Shown in pieces: positions 1 to 15,829 of a stretch of DNA of 64,000 bases. Made by a program: the position numbers and the translations under genes. Location: NCBI RefSeq assembly GCF_032854445.1, contig NC_088298.1:3778160-3842159 (forward strand). The letters are read 5' to 3'. The notes below the pieces were generated by a model. It worked only from the letters and a program-made list of their open reading frames with translations. It did no database searches and had not been told where the DNA came from. The stretch comes from Liolophura sinensis. Its lineage: Eukaryota > Mollusca > Polyplacophora > Chitonida > Chitonidae. Position 1 is the stretch's first letter, and every line of letters starts with the position of its first letter.

Positions 1-3000
1 TTTGATTGTGTGCTTCTTGTCCGGTGGATCTTTTGTCCTACACCCAGTAGGACCATGTTCATATGTGAGTCATTGTGTCAGTTTTTTATCCAAGGCCAGT
101 GGTTTACTCCAGACACTCTGATATCCTCAACCCACAATACTGACTGCTCTGATACACTTGTGAATGGGATGTAAGCCAGATGGCTGTTTCCATTGGTCCA
201 TTTATACCATGAGCAAAAGGGCTCATACACGAGATAAACAAAACACATGGTCATTCATGCCTGTGCTACAACATTACAGACTTGGACAAAAAATCAAATA
301 TTCTGCCGAGGTTTGATTTGTATGCCTATTTCTTGTCTGATTTCAACTTGAAACTGTGTTTGAGTGCATTTAAGACGTGCTTAAAATGCACAAAACTGTG
401 ACTGCCGAGAGTTATGATGCTTTAACCCTAGACACATGGACTTGTTTGTTCCTCAGTGACGGAACTCCAGTCATGCACACTGAAAATAGATATCTAGCTT
501 ATTATTGAGCCTAGTCCACCAGTTGTAGAAATAACTCACGCCTGATTGGTTATAACTGATAACACTGTGGCACTCTCGATTATCTGTGTGCACGATGGGG
601 TACTTTAGTTTGAACTGCGATACCTCGGTTGTGCAATGTCACAAAAATAAAAATTTATGTTCATTAAACTTCGTGTGGGATATTTTATTGATGATTATAT
701 ATTTGGTCTGGTGGTGTCTTTTCTTTCAAGCTAGATGCATTCGTCACTTGTGCATTAAAAGGGTTCACATCAAAGGGACATAACTATATTGAAATGCCAT
801 ACTAAAGCTTGACCGAACTAAAAATGTGTAACGAGCAAAAATCACCTGTGTTTTCCATAATCTCATGAATTACTGTTATCAGTATGTTATCTGTATTTCT
901 GCCTGGTAAGTAAGACTTTGACATAAGGTGTGGCTTAATTTTTTCACAGCTTAGAAAAATTTTTAAACTGTAATAACCTGAAAAAAAGTTCAACCACAAG
1001 AATTTCAATCAATATTTTTCAATCACATCCATTCCAGGTGATAAAATGTATTTTGTATTTCCACCTGACACATTCAATTAGTTATTAACCCATAGAGTTA
1101 TGAATGTAGAGGTTGCAGATGTTTGTGACATACTTCATTGGGTACATAACCCAGGAGCTAGCTCCATGTGGCGTCTCCAGCTCTGTGGAGGATATTTAGA
1201 CACTGCTGTTAACTACCCAGCTACACATTCCCTCATTGATTTGTGCGACTGTGTATTCCCCCTCCTCTTCCAGCTGCCCCTACCCCCCCCTCCCCCCACC
1301 CTCTGATATGGGATTTCTTAATGAACAGCTTCTACTGGACCCTGGGCATGAGCAGCAATGCACTTTACCGTAAATATTAGAAAAAAAATGTTTGTGGATG
1401 TTTTGATTTTGGTGCATTTTGGAGAAGTGTGCTGGTTTCTTTATTGAACTCTTGACATTTAAAGGATCATTTTATGGGCTGGCTCTAAGAGAGCTTTTTT
1501 TTTCCTTTTGCCAAGAGAAAGTCATTCTTGACTTTTAAAACATACCTTAGATACCATAGAAATTGGAGCATAGTAATTATATATAACATGGCTGGAGTTC
1601 ATGGTAGACTGGCTCTAGCTTCACAAATAGGCCCAGGAGCGCATTGTTTTCTGCTGTAATGCAGGAAAGTGATTATGTACAACCTACAGCCGAATTGTGA
1701 GTTCACATATACTGAAAAGTGATGTACTTGAGGGAAAAACACAAGAATACCAAGCTTTGGACTGCTTTGTTAAATATGTGTAGGAGAAGGAGTTTTACAA
1801 GCCTCCCCATTGAGAAGGGAATAATAATGAGTAATCATTTATCTCTGATATGTCTACATCGTTAGACTAGAATCCTGGAAAATGGCTGCTGCCAGTAACT
1901 CTTATAAGATTTTGTTTGCTGATCTATTAAGGCACATTCTATTAGACAGAGCATATAAAGTTTCAAGGCTTGGCTCTTCATCTTGCGGGCTTCACATTGG
2001 GAATTGTGATCTGTCACTTACCATCTTTTACAGTTAAGGTTCTTGTTTAATTTTGACTACTGCTTGGCTTCTGTTACAGCCATGAGGAATTCAGAATTAC
2101 TGGGAAACACATTTTCATGTACTTTTGAGCTGGGAAACAGTAGGAAACGTTTTTTTCGGTTCCCAACAATTTCTGCTGTGGGAACCGATTTCCCTGTAAT
2201 AACTTTAGGATTAATGGTATTTCATCCAATAAATTTTTGGTGTTTCTTGCAGATTTTATTTTCAGTTACTGTGTGAAGTAAAATTACCATAATCCCTCAA
2301 CCTTTTTGTTGAAAATGTATGTACTGTCACAGAATGATTGAGGTATCCGACTGCAATAAAAAAGAAGGGAGAGAACTGGGTATTCTAAACTTCGTCCGTT
2401 TGAGTTATCTCCCCGTACCTGAAGAGTACAATGCAGCATGTATTAAATACAACTTCCACAACAGCCTTGCAATCAAACAAATCTCAGAATCCGAATTTCA
2501 TATGAACAACAACTTCCTTGGTCAAGGACCTTGATTGGCTTTCTGTCCTGCATGTAATTCATCGGCTGTGCTTCTTTCTGCCCTTTGTGGCAGACAGCAT
2601 TGCAGGCTTGTGGTACACAGAGAGATTGAAACCCTTCATTTTTTGTGAGACCATTCATGGCAACAAAGTACAAGCATCTAGTGACATCTTAGCCACGATT
2701 TGAAGGCTCACAACTCCCAGTTGTCGGACAGTTAACTCTGTTCAATGTTTGCTGAGCAGTACTGAGTGAGTAGCCAAGCCTTTTTGTGGAAAATGGACTT
2801 TTGGCTCCGTGAATTGTTTACCTGGGAACTGACACAGAAATGGAAGGATTATTTCCGTAAAATCCTCATGCCAGTAATGCCACATTTAGAAAAAAGTAGG
2901 AAAAGCTTTTCTGAAATTATTCCTAGACAATTTGGAGTATAGGTTTTGCTGGAAGTAAACTTCAACAAACTGCAGGTGAACATTGCCTGTTCAATATGGC

Positions 3001-3082
3001 ATTCCCCTGATCAAGGTTTGTGTCAGGGTTTGTCCAGTAAAGTGCTCATCTCCTTGATGAACAGCACAGCTTACATAGCATC

Positions 3083-3412
3083 TTGATTTCTTGCCTTGGT
3101 TGCTTGGTGCTTGTTGGTTTCTTGGTGCTTTTTGATTTATTGGTGCTTCTGGCTGCTTTTTGGTTTCTTGGTGCTTCTTGGTTGTTTTTGGTGCTTGTTT
3201 GCGTCTTGGTGCTTTTTGTGGATTTTTGGTGCTTCTTAGTTTCTTGGTGCCTCTTTGTTTCTTTGTGCTTTTAATTCTTTAGAGTTTTTTGGGTACTTAT
3301 TGCTTTTGAGGAATTTTTTTGGTGCTTAGTTTTTCGATACTTCTTAATTTTTGGGTCGTGCTTAATTTTTTGGTGGTTCTTGTTTTCTTGTGCCTTTTTG
3401 TACCCCTTGGTT
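3083..3412 (+). repeat. T/G-rich low-complexity repeat 'ttcttggtgctt'
   Basis: About 330 bases built from imperfect copies of a 12-17-base motif, ttcttggtgctt(c)ttgg, with almost no A or C on this strand. The 63-residue open frame inside (mostly L, F, V, W) is a by-product of the base composition, not a gene. Confidence 0.75.
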
Positions 3413-4777
3413 CATCCCCAAAACTTTGTGGTTCAAACATTGTTCTAAAATCACAGTAAGTTGATTATACAACTTCAGATGCACTCCCCTGTCACTTAGC
3501 ATAGCTAGCAAAGAGCCTCAGGGTCAAGAACATAGCCAAGAGCTGCTGTTGTCCCTCTGACAGAATCTGCAGAATGTGTTGCTAAGATTGTTGTGAAATT
3601 ATGCGGAGCTGAGTGTTCCCCCCTGCACCCCCTGCACCCCCAGCTGTGGCATATGCTCAGCTGACCCAAGGGCCACTATAAACTGCCCCTGCTGCTATGC
3701 CCTAGTCTCTGTTTGCCCCCAGCTTATTCACACATTGTTATCGGAGGGATTGGAATGAGTGAGGCTCCATAAGGGTGGGGTCAGATGGGGTCAGATCATT
3801 ACATATACAGGGGCTCAGATTACCCTGGTAAAGTGCATTACAGGATGTGCTGTTAGGTATTTTTGTACACTACCAAGATTGGGTAACATTGCCTCCACTT
3901 GGTAAAAGCAAGCAATGGCTATTTTGTTGCAGTTTCATAATTTAACACCTTGCAGAAAAAGCAGCAATAAGTAAAGATAAAGTGCTTGTTTCATCCGGAA
4001 TTCAAGAAAATTTTATGTGTAAAATTTTTTAATTTACATCTCTTGTTTATCGTGTTAACTCATCTGGGAACAGGACTTAACTTTTTTAATTAACTTTTTG
4101 GACAAATCTAGTGTAACTTTATGAGATTTGAAATTGAGGATTGAGTCAAGAGATTAATGTGTTTTTAGCTGGGTTCTGTATGAATTGCAGAACCCATTAT
4201 GGGTTCCTGCCACCATAATGTTGGTCGTCTTGAGGACGTCGTAAAACACCAGTAAATACATTTTAATTAACAGTATTTGCATTTTTGAGAACAGCATTAT
4301 TTTTGACACAGTAAGATTATTGTTTTGTTGATAGTTATAAATAAATGTGTAAATTTTTAGCTTGTTTGTGGTTGTCCTAAAAAAAAAAAGAGATTAATTT
4401 GTCCTGTTCTCTGTGTAAGCTATGGCTGAGTGTTCACAGACGTTTAATAGATTTAGACTGACTATGAAGACTGGAGATTACCCTGGTATGTTAGAGTATT
4501 TAATGAAATTTTGCATCTACATGCAGCTATAGTGCTGTTGGGAAGTAGTATCATGTCTGGAAAAGGGTGTTTGACGGTTTTGAAAACACCCCTGTGGAGA
4601 AAAGTGCTAGTTCCCATATTGTTCATTTTGTATCGTATTAAAACAAGGCTTCATAAAAACATTTGACTTCATATTATATAGTATGGACTATATGGGTCTT
4701 CCCACCTTCTTCAAAGGGGTGTTTTAAAAAAAATATGAGGCACTTATTTCAAGGCTTGTTTTTGTTTTTAAGAAGGT

Positions 4778-4862
4778 GTGTGATTATCACACCTCTTGCA
4801 GGAGACCAGGAGTGTGATTATCACACCTTTTGCAAGAGACCAGGAGTATGATTAGCACTCCT
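4778..4862. repeat. 34-bp tandem repeat carrying a palindrome
   Basis: The 15-base palindrome gtgtgattatcacac occurs at 4778-4792 and 4812-4826. A decayed third copy lies near 4845-4860 (tatgattagcactcc). The copies are joined by ctcttgcaggagaccagga-like spacers, giving a 34-base period. A related gtgtgataacac occurs near 4953. Confidence 0.7.
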
Positions 4863-6303
4863 GAATTCATATTACCAAGCCTCTTGATTTTGTCTGCTAC
4901 CTTGTTTTAGCACACCTGGACTTCGTGTCAGGAATGTTAAGGTGTCAGAGTGTGATAACACGCCTCTGTAGTAAATCACCTGCAATTTCATGACAGTTTT
5001 CTCCCTGCTAGAAACTTTACCTGATTTCTCACCATATAATCCCCCATTGGCTCTACAGTTAGTACAGCAGTGTGATTAGTCGGTGCAAAATCACATAAAT
5101 CCCAGGTGATTTGTACGTTCAGGTAAATATATGATGTATAGGTTACATGCTGCCCCAGTTTGTTATCAGTTTGGCTGCTAAGGTTCTTATCCTGTAGAAT
5201 AGCTCCTTGTTTGTGAATAATTGCCTGTGATGGAGAAAACAAATGGCGGAGTAAAGCTAGCAGGTGACAGCTCTTTTAAAGCTTCACCCTGGGAGTAATA
5301 CCTAGCGCTCATTAATTAGCATGGCCTGGTGGTGCTTACAGAATGCTGGTTTGTCGTGCATCGTTTTGGTTGACAACTTTAGATGTATTTGGAAGATAAG
5401 ATGACATCCTGCTGAATTAATTTTCAGTTTCAGCAACAAAATGACCATTATTTTTTGGCGTCTAAAAATGTGCTGACATCCCTGATAACATAAAATTCTG
5501 TACTACATGTAAGACAACGATGACAAAGAATATATCATACAGTTTTGCTCTAGTTTGGTTTATATCTAATCATGTGACACGTTCACACTTAAAACACTGC
5601 AGTATAACGGGTGATAATTTAAGAAGAGGTCTAACCTGGGAATAGCAAATGATAGTTATATTGCGAGTGTCACTAATCCCCCCCCCCCTTCCATGTGAGC
5701 CTCACTGTGTGGTGGCATTATTGACTGATAAGTGTTTACAGACCCTTCAATGAGGCTCCATTGGATCATCCGTTTTGATATACATGTAAATATACCGTGT
5801 GGTCCATAAATCTCCCTTAGGGCTGCCAGGTGTTCATAGTTCTATGCCTGCCAGGAACTAATATTGTTCTCTGGTAGTGACTAGTAGGATGAAAAGAGAA
5901 GCTGTTGTTTTATTTCTCATGTTCTGGACAGAGCATGTGAGGAATGGTGGTTTTGAGAGCCTTTGCCCAGCTTTGAGGAAGCATATTGATCCAGAATTTT
6001 TGTGATTGACGCTTGAATGTGTTGTTTTTTTTTTTTTGTTTGTTTTTTTTTTTTTGGCGTAATTGAACTCAGAGAGTTCCCAAGAGTATGGAGAACTGGA
6101 GAAGATCTGGAAAATGAAGAAGGCCATTGAAGGTCTTGAAAATAGGTCTTGAATTACCAAAATCTAATAAATGTGTTTGGAAAAACTGTCATTTGTCTAG
6201 CATGTTTAACAATTCGCGAGATCTGGTGATGTATTGTGTTATGTTTCTATGATTGATTATTCATTTTAATGCCATATATGTGAAGTAATATGCTACTGTC
6301 ATG

Positions 6304-6931
6304 AACAGTCGACATTGCTCCAGAAATGCTGGTCTCCAAAACAGTTGAAATTCAGAATTAATGAAACCGTGAATTTGTGATTTTTGCAGTGGAGAAAGTT
6401 AAATATTTTTTAGAGTGTGAGGTGAAAATGATAACCCTTGAGACGTGATACTCTGTTTATTATTTAATATTTTGATAGCATCGTGATTTTGTGTATTTTA
6501 ACAAGTTTAAGCAGTGATTTTAGCTGAAGGCCTTCACAGACTTGTGTATACAGAGTGGCATCGCTCACTGTGTCTTGTGTGACATCATGTTGTGTTACGT
6601 GACATAAATGTTAATATTGACTGAACTTGTATTATGACGTTCATTCTGCTAAGCTCGGATTGGAAACGTCGTAAAACGAGATGTTTCTGTGTGACGTCAT
6701 GGCATCGCGGTGTGTAATAACAAAAGTGGTATCTAACTTTAGCCAGTGAGATATCACGTTTATCAGAGAAGAAAAGCCTGACATTTCACCTTTACATAAA
6801 TGATAAAATATACCGCTATAATAAACAGTCGACATTGCTCCACGAATGCTGGTCTCCAAAACAGTTGAAATTCAGAAACTAATGAAAACTCTGTGCTCCA
6901 TGAATTTGTGATTTTTGCAGTGGAGAAAGTT
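6304..6931 (+). repeat. Direct duplication of a ~100-bp segment, 520 bp apart
   Basis: A segment starting aacagtcgacattgctcc and ending tttttgcagtggagaaagtt is present at 6304-6401 and again at 6824-6931. The second copy carries a small insertion (ctctgtgctccat). The two copies are otherwise nearly identical, which suggests a recent local duplication or two copies of one interspersed element. Confidence 0.7.
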
Positions 6932-7039
6932 GCAGAGTTCGTATTAGTCTTGATTGTGGTGTTCAATCACAAATTGAGGGTTGAACGCTCAATCTCAAAC
7001 ATTAATTGTTCGTTCAGAAGGACTTGGTGCAAGTTTATT

Positions 7040-7130
7040 ACAATTTGAGGTGGAGGATTTATTACAGTTGGAGGTGGAGGATTTATTACTGTGGGAGGTG
7101 GAGGATTTATTACAGCTGGATGTGCAGGAT
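7040..7130 (+). repeat. 24-bp tandem repeat (about four copies)
   Basis: The unit gaggtggaggatttattaca(g)ttg is repeated with a 24-base period. It translates as EVEDLLQL-type repeats in one frame, but there is no supported exon around it. Confidence 0.7.
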
Positions 7131-7458
7131 TCAAACCAAAAAAAGTTGACTGTACGTCTGTAAGCTAACCACAATTTGGTGTTTAAGGGGCCTAACCCAA
7201 AGACTTGTGCTAAAGCTACAGTTTATTGTAATTTTTTACATTTGAGTGTTCAGAGCTCAAATACACAATGATTCTTCAAGAAGGGTTTTGTGAATATTTT
7301 GACGATTGATGATGACCAAGGAAAATTGCAGAAATACAGGTAGAAGTAAACCAGTATTTTGGGGGTTGACAGATTTTTCTGATTAAACAATTTTATGGTC
7401 AGAGGTGATATTTGATGACCCAGATTTTCTATGGAGGACTAAACATTTCTGACATTCT

Positions 7459-7645
7459 AATTCCTCAACCTCTGCTATGTGAAACAGCAACTTTCAGTGC
7501 AATTCATGCACATTTTTAAGCTGACTTCTGAGACAGAACTACATTGGTCAGATTAGCCAGATGGCTTCACAAAGAGTATAATTTTATCAGTCTACACAGG
7601 ATAATGCTTGAATAAACACCTTAATTGCGAAAAGGTTGAAGAATT
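7459..7645 (+). mobile_element. MITE-like element, TCAACC family, copy 1
   Basis: It begins aattcctcaacctctgc and ends gaaaaggttgaagaatt, imperfect terminal inverted repeats of about 15 bases. The interior (ctacattggtcagattagccagatggcttcacaaa... ataattttatcagtctacaca...gcttgaataaacacc) recurs at 51238-51447, 60069-60266 and, inverted, at 58328-58474. There is no coding capacity, which fits a non-autonomous DNA transposon. Confidence 0.65.
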
Positions 7646-7985
7646 CCAGCCGCTGACGTTCTTCTGGTTACTGACATGATGACCTACTCATGTGTGGAAG
7701 TTTGAATGAGTAGATCCTTGTAACAAAGTATGAATGAAAAAGAATGGTAGGTGTAATTGTTGGCAAGATGTTTGAAAGGATGTTCAGAGGAATTATTTGC
7801 CTGACCAGAACATTGAATTAAAATTATGAAAGAGTCGTAAAATAAGGAGACAGAAGAAAGGCTGCAGGCAAAGTCATAGTTAATAAGTACAGCTTTACAT
7901 GAGGGACAGGTTTTATTTTCATGTCATGCCTAACTGCTTGTGCCTTGTCTGCATATGTTTTATGACTGCATTTGACAAGGTGGCT

Positions 7986-9514
7986 ACCATAATACCCCTA
8001 AATATGATACGTGTGTCACAAAAAAGCATAACCGTAATACCCCTAAATATGATACCTGTGCCAGAAAAAAACATAACCGTAATGCACCTAAATATGATAC
8101 GTGTGCCACAAAAAAGCATAACCGTAATACCCCTAAATATGATACGTGTGCCATAAAAAAGCATAACCGTAATACCCCTAAATATGATACGTGTGCCAGA
8201 AAAAAGCATAGCCGTAATACCCCTAAATATGATACGTGTGCCATAAAAAAGCATAACCGTAATACCCCTAAATATGATACGTGTGCCAGAAAAAAGCATA
8301 ACCGTAATACCCCTAAATATGATACGTGTGCCAGAAAAAAGCATAACCGTAATACCCCTAAATATGATACCTGTGCCAGAAAAAAGCATAACCGTAATAC
8401 CCCTAAATATGATACGTGTGCCAGAAAAAAGCATAACCGTAATACCCCTAAATATGATACGTGTGCCAGAAAAAAGCATAACCGTAATACCCCTAAATAT
8501 GATACGTGTGCCATAAAAAAGCATAACCGTAATCAACTAAATATGATACCTGTGCCAGAAAAAAGCATAATTGTAATGCACCAAAATATGATACGTGTGC
8601 CAGAAAAAGCATAATTGTAATGCACCAAAAAAGTGATACGTGTGCCAGAAAAAAGCATAACCGTAATACCCCTAAATATGATACGTGTGCCATAAAAAAG
8701 CATAACCGTAATGCACCTAAATATGATACGTGTGCCAGAAAAAAGCATAGCCCTACTGCACCTAAATGATACGTGTGCCAGAAAAAAGCATAACCGTACT
8801 GCACCTAAATGAATCGTGTGCCAGAAAAAAGCATAACCGTAATACCCCTAAATATGATACGTGTGCCAGAAAAAAGCATAACCGTAATACCCCTAAATAT
8901 GATACCTGTGCCAGAAAAAAGCATAACTGTAATACCCCTAAATATGATACGTGTGCCATAAAAAAGCATAACCGAAATACCCCTAAATATGATACGTGTG
9001 CCAGAAAAAGCATAACCATAATACCCCCTAAATATGATACGTGTGCCAGAAAAAGCATAACCGTAATACTCCTAAATATGATACCTGTGCCAGAAAAAAG
9101 CATAACCGTAATACCCCTAAATATTATACCTGTGCCAGAAAAAAGCATAACCGTAATACCCCTAAATATGATACCTGTGCCAGAAAAAGCATAACCGTAA
9201 TACTCCTAAATATGATACCTGTGCCAGAAAAAAGCATAACCGTAATACCCCTAAATATGATACCTGTGCCAGAAAAAAGCATAACCGTAATACCCCTAAA
9301 TATGATACGTGTGCCGTAAAAAAGCATAACCGAAATACCCCTAAATATGTGCCAGAAAAGCATAACCGTAATACCCCCTAAATATGATACGTGTGCCAGA
9401 AAAAGCATAACCGGAATACTCCTAAATATGATACCTGTGCCAGAAAAAAGCATAACCGTAATACCCCTAAATATGATACCTGTGCCAGAAAAAAGCATAA
9501 CCGTAATGCACCTT
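7986..9514. repeat. 45-bp satellite/minisatellite, ~34 copies
   Basis: Tandem array of a 45-base unit: aatacccctaaatatgatac followed by gtgtgccagaaaaaagcata and accgt. Units vary at a few sites: gtgtg/ctgtg, ccagaaa/ccataaa/ccacaaa, and taatacccc/taatgcacc. Several units between 8521 and 9060 and near 9340 have small indels. Because 45 is a multiple of three and the unit lacks in-frame stops in some frames, long open frames run through the array on both strands. These are repeat translations of 15 residues per unit and I do not call them genes. The array lies in the presumed UBE2E intron. Confidence 0.93.
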
Positions 9515-11993
<2,479 letters not shown>

Positions 11994-14427
11994 TCAAAAA
12001 GGCAAGCGTAATGTGAACCACATCATCAACCAAATCTCATCAGGGCTTTATTTATTCATGTCTTCAGGATTGTGTGAAGGAAGAGAATGTTTTGAGTCAT
12101 CAAGTATAAAGCGTCTGACTCTAGTGTTACCAGTGTGAAGGAAGGAAGGAAGGAAGGGAGGGTCTAAGCAAGAGCACTCCCCTGTGTTAGAGGAGCATTT
12201 AGTACCAGCTGCTGATTGTAGAATTATCATCAAGGAAAAAAGATATCCTATCTACCAATCAGATTGCAGATATGCCTGACCTTCACCCTGGCAAATGTTC
12301 TTCACCCCTAAGCTATCATACAGACTGTTACCTCTCCTTTTGTATAAATCATCCTGAAGAACATTTGAATCTAGACCAATCGTGTGAAGGCTTCCTTCTC
12401 TCCATTGTAGCTTCTTTAAGAATCCACCCTCGGATTGGGTGAATGTTGTTACTGACATTTTCTTTGTTTTAAAAAGAATTGTTGTGAAGCTTTGTTGGAA
12501 AATTATTGTTTTTTAGCATGCCTAATGTGGTTGGGGATTCAGTACATGGACCCAAACACTGGACTCGTTTGCCTGCAAGTTGAAAAAGAGAAAAGGCAAT
12601 CTTAAGAATATGTTGCAGAAATTGTTTTCCTGCTTTGCGATGAAAGCGCGTTTTAAATTCTACAAGCCTGCCTATCAGTTAATGGTGCTTGAAATCGAAA
12701 AAAGAAAGAGTTGGTACATGTAAATGAAATCTAGAAATTCATTGGACAAGGTGTTGAACCAAATCGTCCAATCAGAAGTTTGTATTGCTTAGTGCGCTTA
12801 AGGTACAAGTAAGTTCTACCTCAGTAGAAGAAAAACATACATTGTAGGCCTATAAATGTGAATTTTATATTACTACATGTAGTGTGCAAATCACTTAATG
12901 GCATTGGAAAATGTCATTTGAATGCATTTTACGAGAATTTTAGTCATAACGCTAAAACAATAGGATACAAAGTGGTTGATAGGTTGCTATGTTTCTTTTG
13001 CAGAAATCGCCACAATATGGCTGTAATGTTGCTAATGTGACATCACAGTGTAAAGCAAAAATCAAAGGTCAGCCATCATGTGTAGCTCTTTATTTTGTCT
13101 GATTTTTAGGTTGGTACGTTTTAATATTTAAAGAAAAAGAAAAGAAGTAAACAAATAGTGTGGTGGTTTTGGACCTGGGTTTCATGTAATTTAAATCAGG
13201 TTACGTGTAAAATGTTTGACTAACAATGACACAAAATGGTGGAGCTCATGCAATGACCTCTTGTGACAGTACATACATGTAACTTTAGAATTAGCCAATC
13301 ACGTTGAGGCATTCACCAGGATTTTGATGGATAGAAGGGGAATCCACAGGAAAACTATTGCCTTGTCAACAAACCTGTTTGTGATTGGTTGAAAACGCTA
13401 CCCTTGGTAATGTGCTGGGTACATGCATTTGCCTGCTGGTTAAATTGCTTTTTTGTCTACATGTACATGTGACTTGATTTTAATTGGATTGGCCTAGGGT
13501 TAAGAATTGTTGTCATGAAAGTGAAATTATTGTGTCTTTTTAGTTCATCGAAAAAAAGAAACAAACCAATAGTGAAATTGATAATATATGTTATGAAGTG
13601 GCATCATTGCAAGTTTCCATTTTAGTGGTTAAATTGCAAATCATATGTTCACTGAACTTCAGCTTTCCTCTATGTGTGTTTTTACTGTGAATTCCAGGAA
13701 AATCTGACATTGGTGTGGAACTATAAACATGTAGCACTATGGGCACAAGCACCCCTACCCTCTACCCCCTCCCCCAAAACCACCGCCAGCAGACCCACAC
13801 CTTGTCGAAATAACTTTTCAGATACCCTCAAATTTTTAAAAAAATTTTTCTGTTCCCTATTTTGATCTAAAAGTGAGCTTGCTTTTTGCTTTTTATGTCT
13901 AAGGGAATTCTGGTGGGTTTCCATATTTTCTGTTTATGGGAATATTTATGAGAATTACATACCCACCTTCCCATCATGAGTCTTGAGCCTTCAATATTAC
14001 CATGGTGATATGCTAATTCCTTTGCCTGTGCGTTAATAAAATATATTCACAGGGTTGTGTTAAGACATGATTGAGCACTGAAAACATTGCTAATGTTGGT
14101 GAAGTATGAAGTATCTTTGATTACTTCGGAGTTAAAAAATTTAAATAAATTTTATCATGATTTTAATTAAATATGAAGGTACACGTGTAGATACAGTACT
14201 CACCCCAAAGTGAATTATACTGCCTGAATCTATCAGTTCTGCACTTTGTTTCAACCTCCATGTAGGACGCTTCCCAATGTACAGTTTATTTGTACATTAA
14301 CAAATGTACACTGTGTTACCTTGTCAGCAGTATAGTCAAATGTATGTATGCAACTATGACAAAAAATATTGTGATTATTAAAATTACCCAAGTATGTAAA
14401 TAGCCTTGGACTTCTTGTTTTTTGCTG

Positions 14428-14430
<3 letters not shown>
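11994..14430 (+). other. UBE2E 3' UTR and downstream DNA
   Basis: No further coding exon was seen after the TGA. A possible polyadenylation hexamer aataaa lies near 14034-14040; the true 3' end is unknown. The stretch is otherwise AT-rich and unique-looking, with a (ggaa)n run near 12138-12160 and a C-rich patch near 13751-13790. Confidence 0.4.
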
Positions 14431-14497
<67 letters not shown>

Positions 14498-14520
14498 GTG
14501 TGTATATATATATATACACA
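14431..14520. repeat. (TG)n/(TA)n microsatellite
   Basis: tgtgtgtgtgtgtg followed by about 25 ta units, then tctgtgtgtatatatatata. The minus-strand open frames rich in Y, I and H that cross it are artefacts. Confidence 0.95.
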
Positions 14521-14952
14521 CATATACACAGAGCCCATGGGGAAACCCATGACCATCCACAGTGATTTTTATTTGAAATACTGAATGTAGAAGTGGGGAA
14601 CGTTTTGTTTCAAAGGCGTTTTGGCAAACACTTTGATGGCTCGATATGAATTGTGACTTCAGACGTGTAGCTGTCTGTCTGTGTCAAATGTCAAAAATCC
14701 AACAATGTGTCAGAAATGGCCAATATGATTCCAGTGTTTCAAATACAGTTTACTCCATTACAGAAATTCGAAAAAAAAATTAATGGAACTATGTTTCTAT
14801 TTAGATAATGGTCTTTCATCTGGGATATTCTTTGTGATAGTGACACCTTGGCATTCGAAGATATTTCCGCTAGGACAAGTACATTAGCATAGAAAAGGAC
14901 AGAACAGAGTGTTAAGAAAAATATTTGATCTTGTACTGATATCAGACAAGGT

Positions 14953-15094
14953 CGAGGGAAGATCAGTCAGCAACCTGCGGATGGTCGTGGTTTCCTCGGG
15001 CTGTGCCCAGTTTCCTCCCACCATAATGCTATCGGCCATCGTATAAGTGAAATATTCTTGAGTACGGCGTAAAACCCCAATCAAATAAATATCA
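14953..15094 (+). mobile_element. SINE family A, 5'-truncated
   Basis: Matches the 3' two thirds of the full-length copy at 50475-50730: cagcaacctgcggatggtcg, then ccaccataatgct, then gtataagtgaaatattcttg and agtacggcgtaaaaccccaa, ending tcaaataaat. Confidence 0.85.
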
Positions 15095-15829
15095 GACAAG
15101 GTGGCACCCTTGTGGTTCTTTTTGGATAAGTAAGAACCATCACGGAAAAAATCATTCTCTTTACAGCGCATGCGCCGCTCTCCACTCTCACTTGACATCA
15201 CTGCCACCACTAGACAAGCTTGACTAGATGCAGGATGAGGTGTTTGGTCTTTGCCTCATCACCTGTGCCCTTGTGCGGAGCTACTTAATCAGCATTCATC
15301 AATAGATTCATGTCAGGTGTTAGTTAGAAATATTTTGGACCTACTTTAGATAAAGGGAATGCAGTCCTGTTGAGGTAGAGTCGTCGTGTTTTCTGACAGC
15401 TCTTCCTGCCTCATCACCCTGGCCTCATTTGCCTCCATGTTGTTCAAGATTTCTGTCTAACATTTGCTAGTGGTGGCATTGATGTAAACCGAACGTAGAG
15501 AGCGGTGCATGCCTGCTGTGAGGAGTGTGGACAACGGTATGAATGGACAGCTTCTCTTTGTGGACTGCTTGACATTTACTTATCATGCATTTGTCGTTTA
15601 TATTTTGTACCTCAAGTCCCGTTTTCACGAAGCGTTTTGTCGTAGAAATTCTCATAGAAAGTCCCGTACCTCCACGTCAGCCTTGGAGGTGGCGTACAAT
15701 ATTTTTACGAGAAAAATGGCGCTACTTGTAGTTCTGGCCGCCCAGCTAGTGGACAGAAGTCTAAGAAATTAGAGAGTTTTTCGAGATAGAACACAATTCA
15801 AGTGTACAATTATTATGAAAATGATGCTA
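15095..15829. other. Intergenic stretch
   Basis: No exon supported by similarity or splice sites, and no clear repeat. An 87-codon open frame at 15509-15772 has no recognisable domain and I do not call it. Confidence 0.4.

Larger units (their letters stand above)
1..7458. other. Gene-free stretch, probably intron upstream of the visible UBE2E exons
   Basis: No exon with recognisable protein similarity was found on either strand. Because the first visible UBE2E exon (10745) starts with a spliced codon, the missing N-terminal exons must lie upstream, so much of this is probably intron. The contents are AT-rich DNA with short pyrimidine or C runs near 1258-1300, a poly-T tract around 6018-6055 and the small repeats listed separately. 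The open frames here are short and show no domain or splice support. Confidence 0.5.

Noticed and set aside
3083..3274. Hydrophobic 63-residue open frame as a membrane peptide
   Set aside because: Low-complexity T/G repeat; the hydrophobicity follows from base composition.
7919..8536. 205-residue minus-strand open frame of 15-residue repeats (MLFSGTRIIFRGITV type)
   Set aside because: It is a translation of the 45-bp satellite. Several frames on both strands are equally open, and there is no splice or start context and no signal of coding selection.
7986..9514. CRISPR-like array of direct repeats
   Set aside because: Head-to-tail units without unique spacers, in an intron-rich animal genome; a satellite explains it.
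14251..14556. Minus-strand open frame rich in Y/I/H
   Set aside because: Produced by the (TA)n/(TG)n microsatellite.
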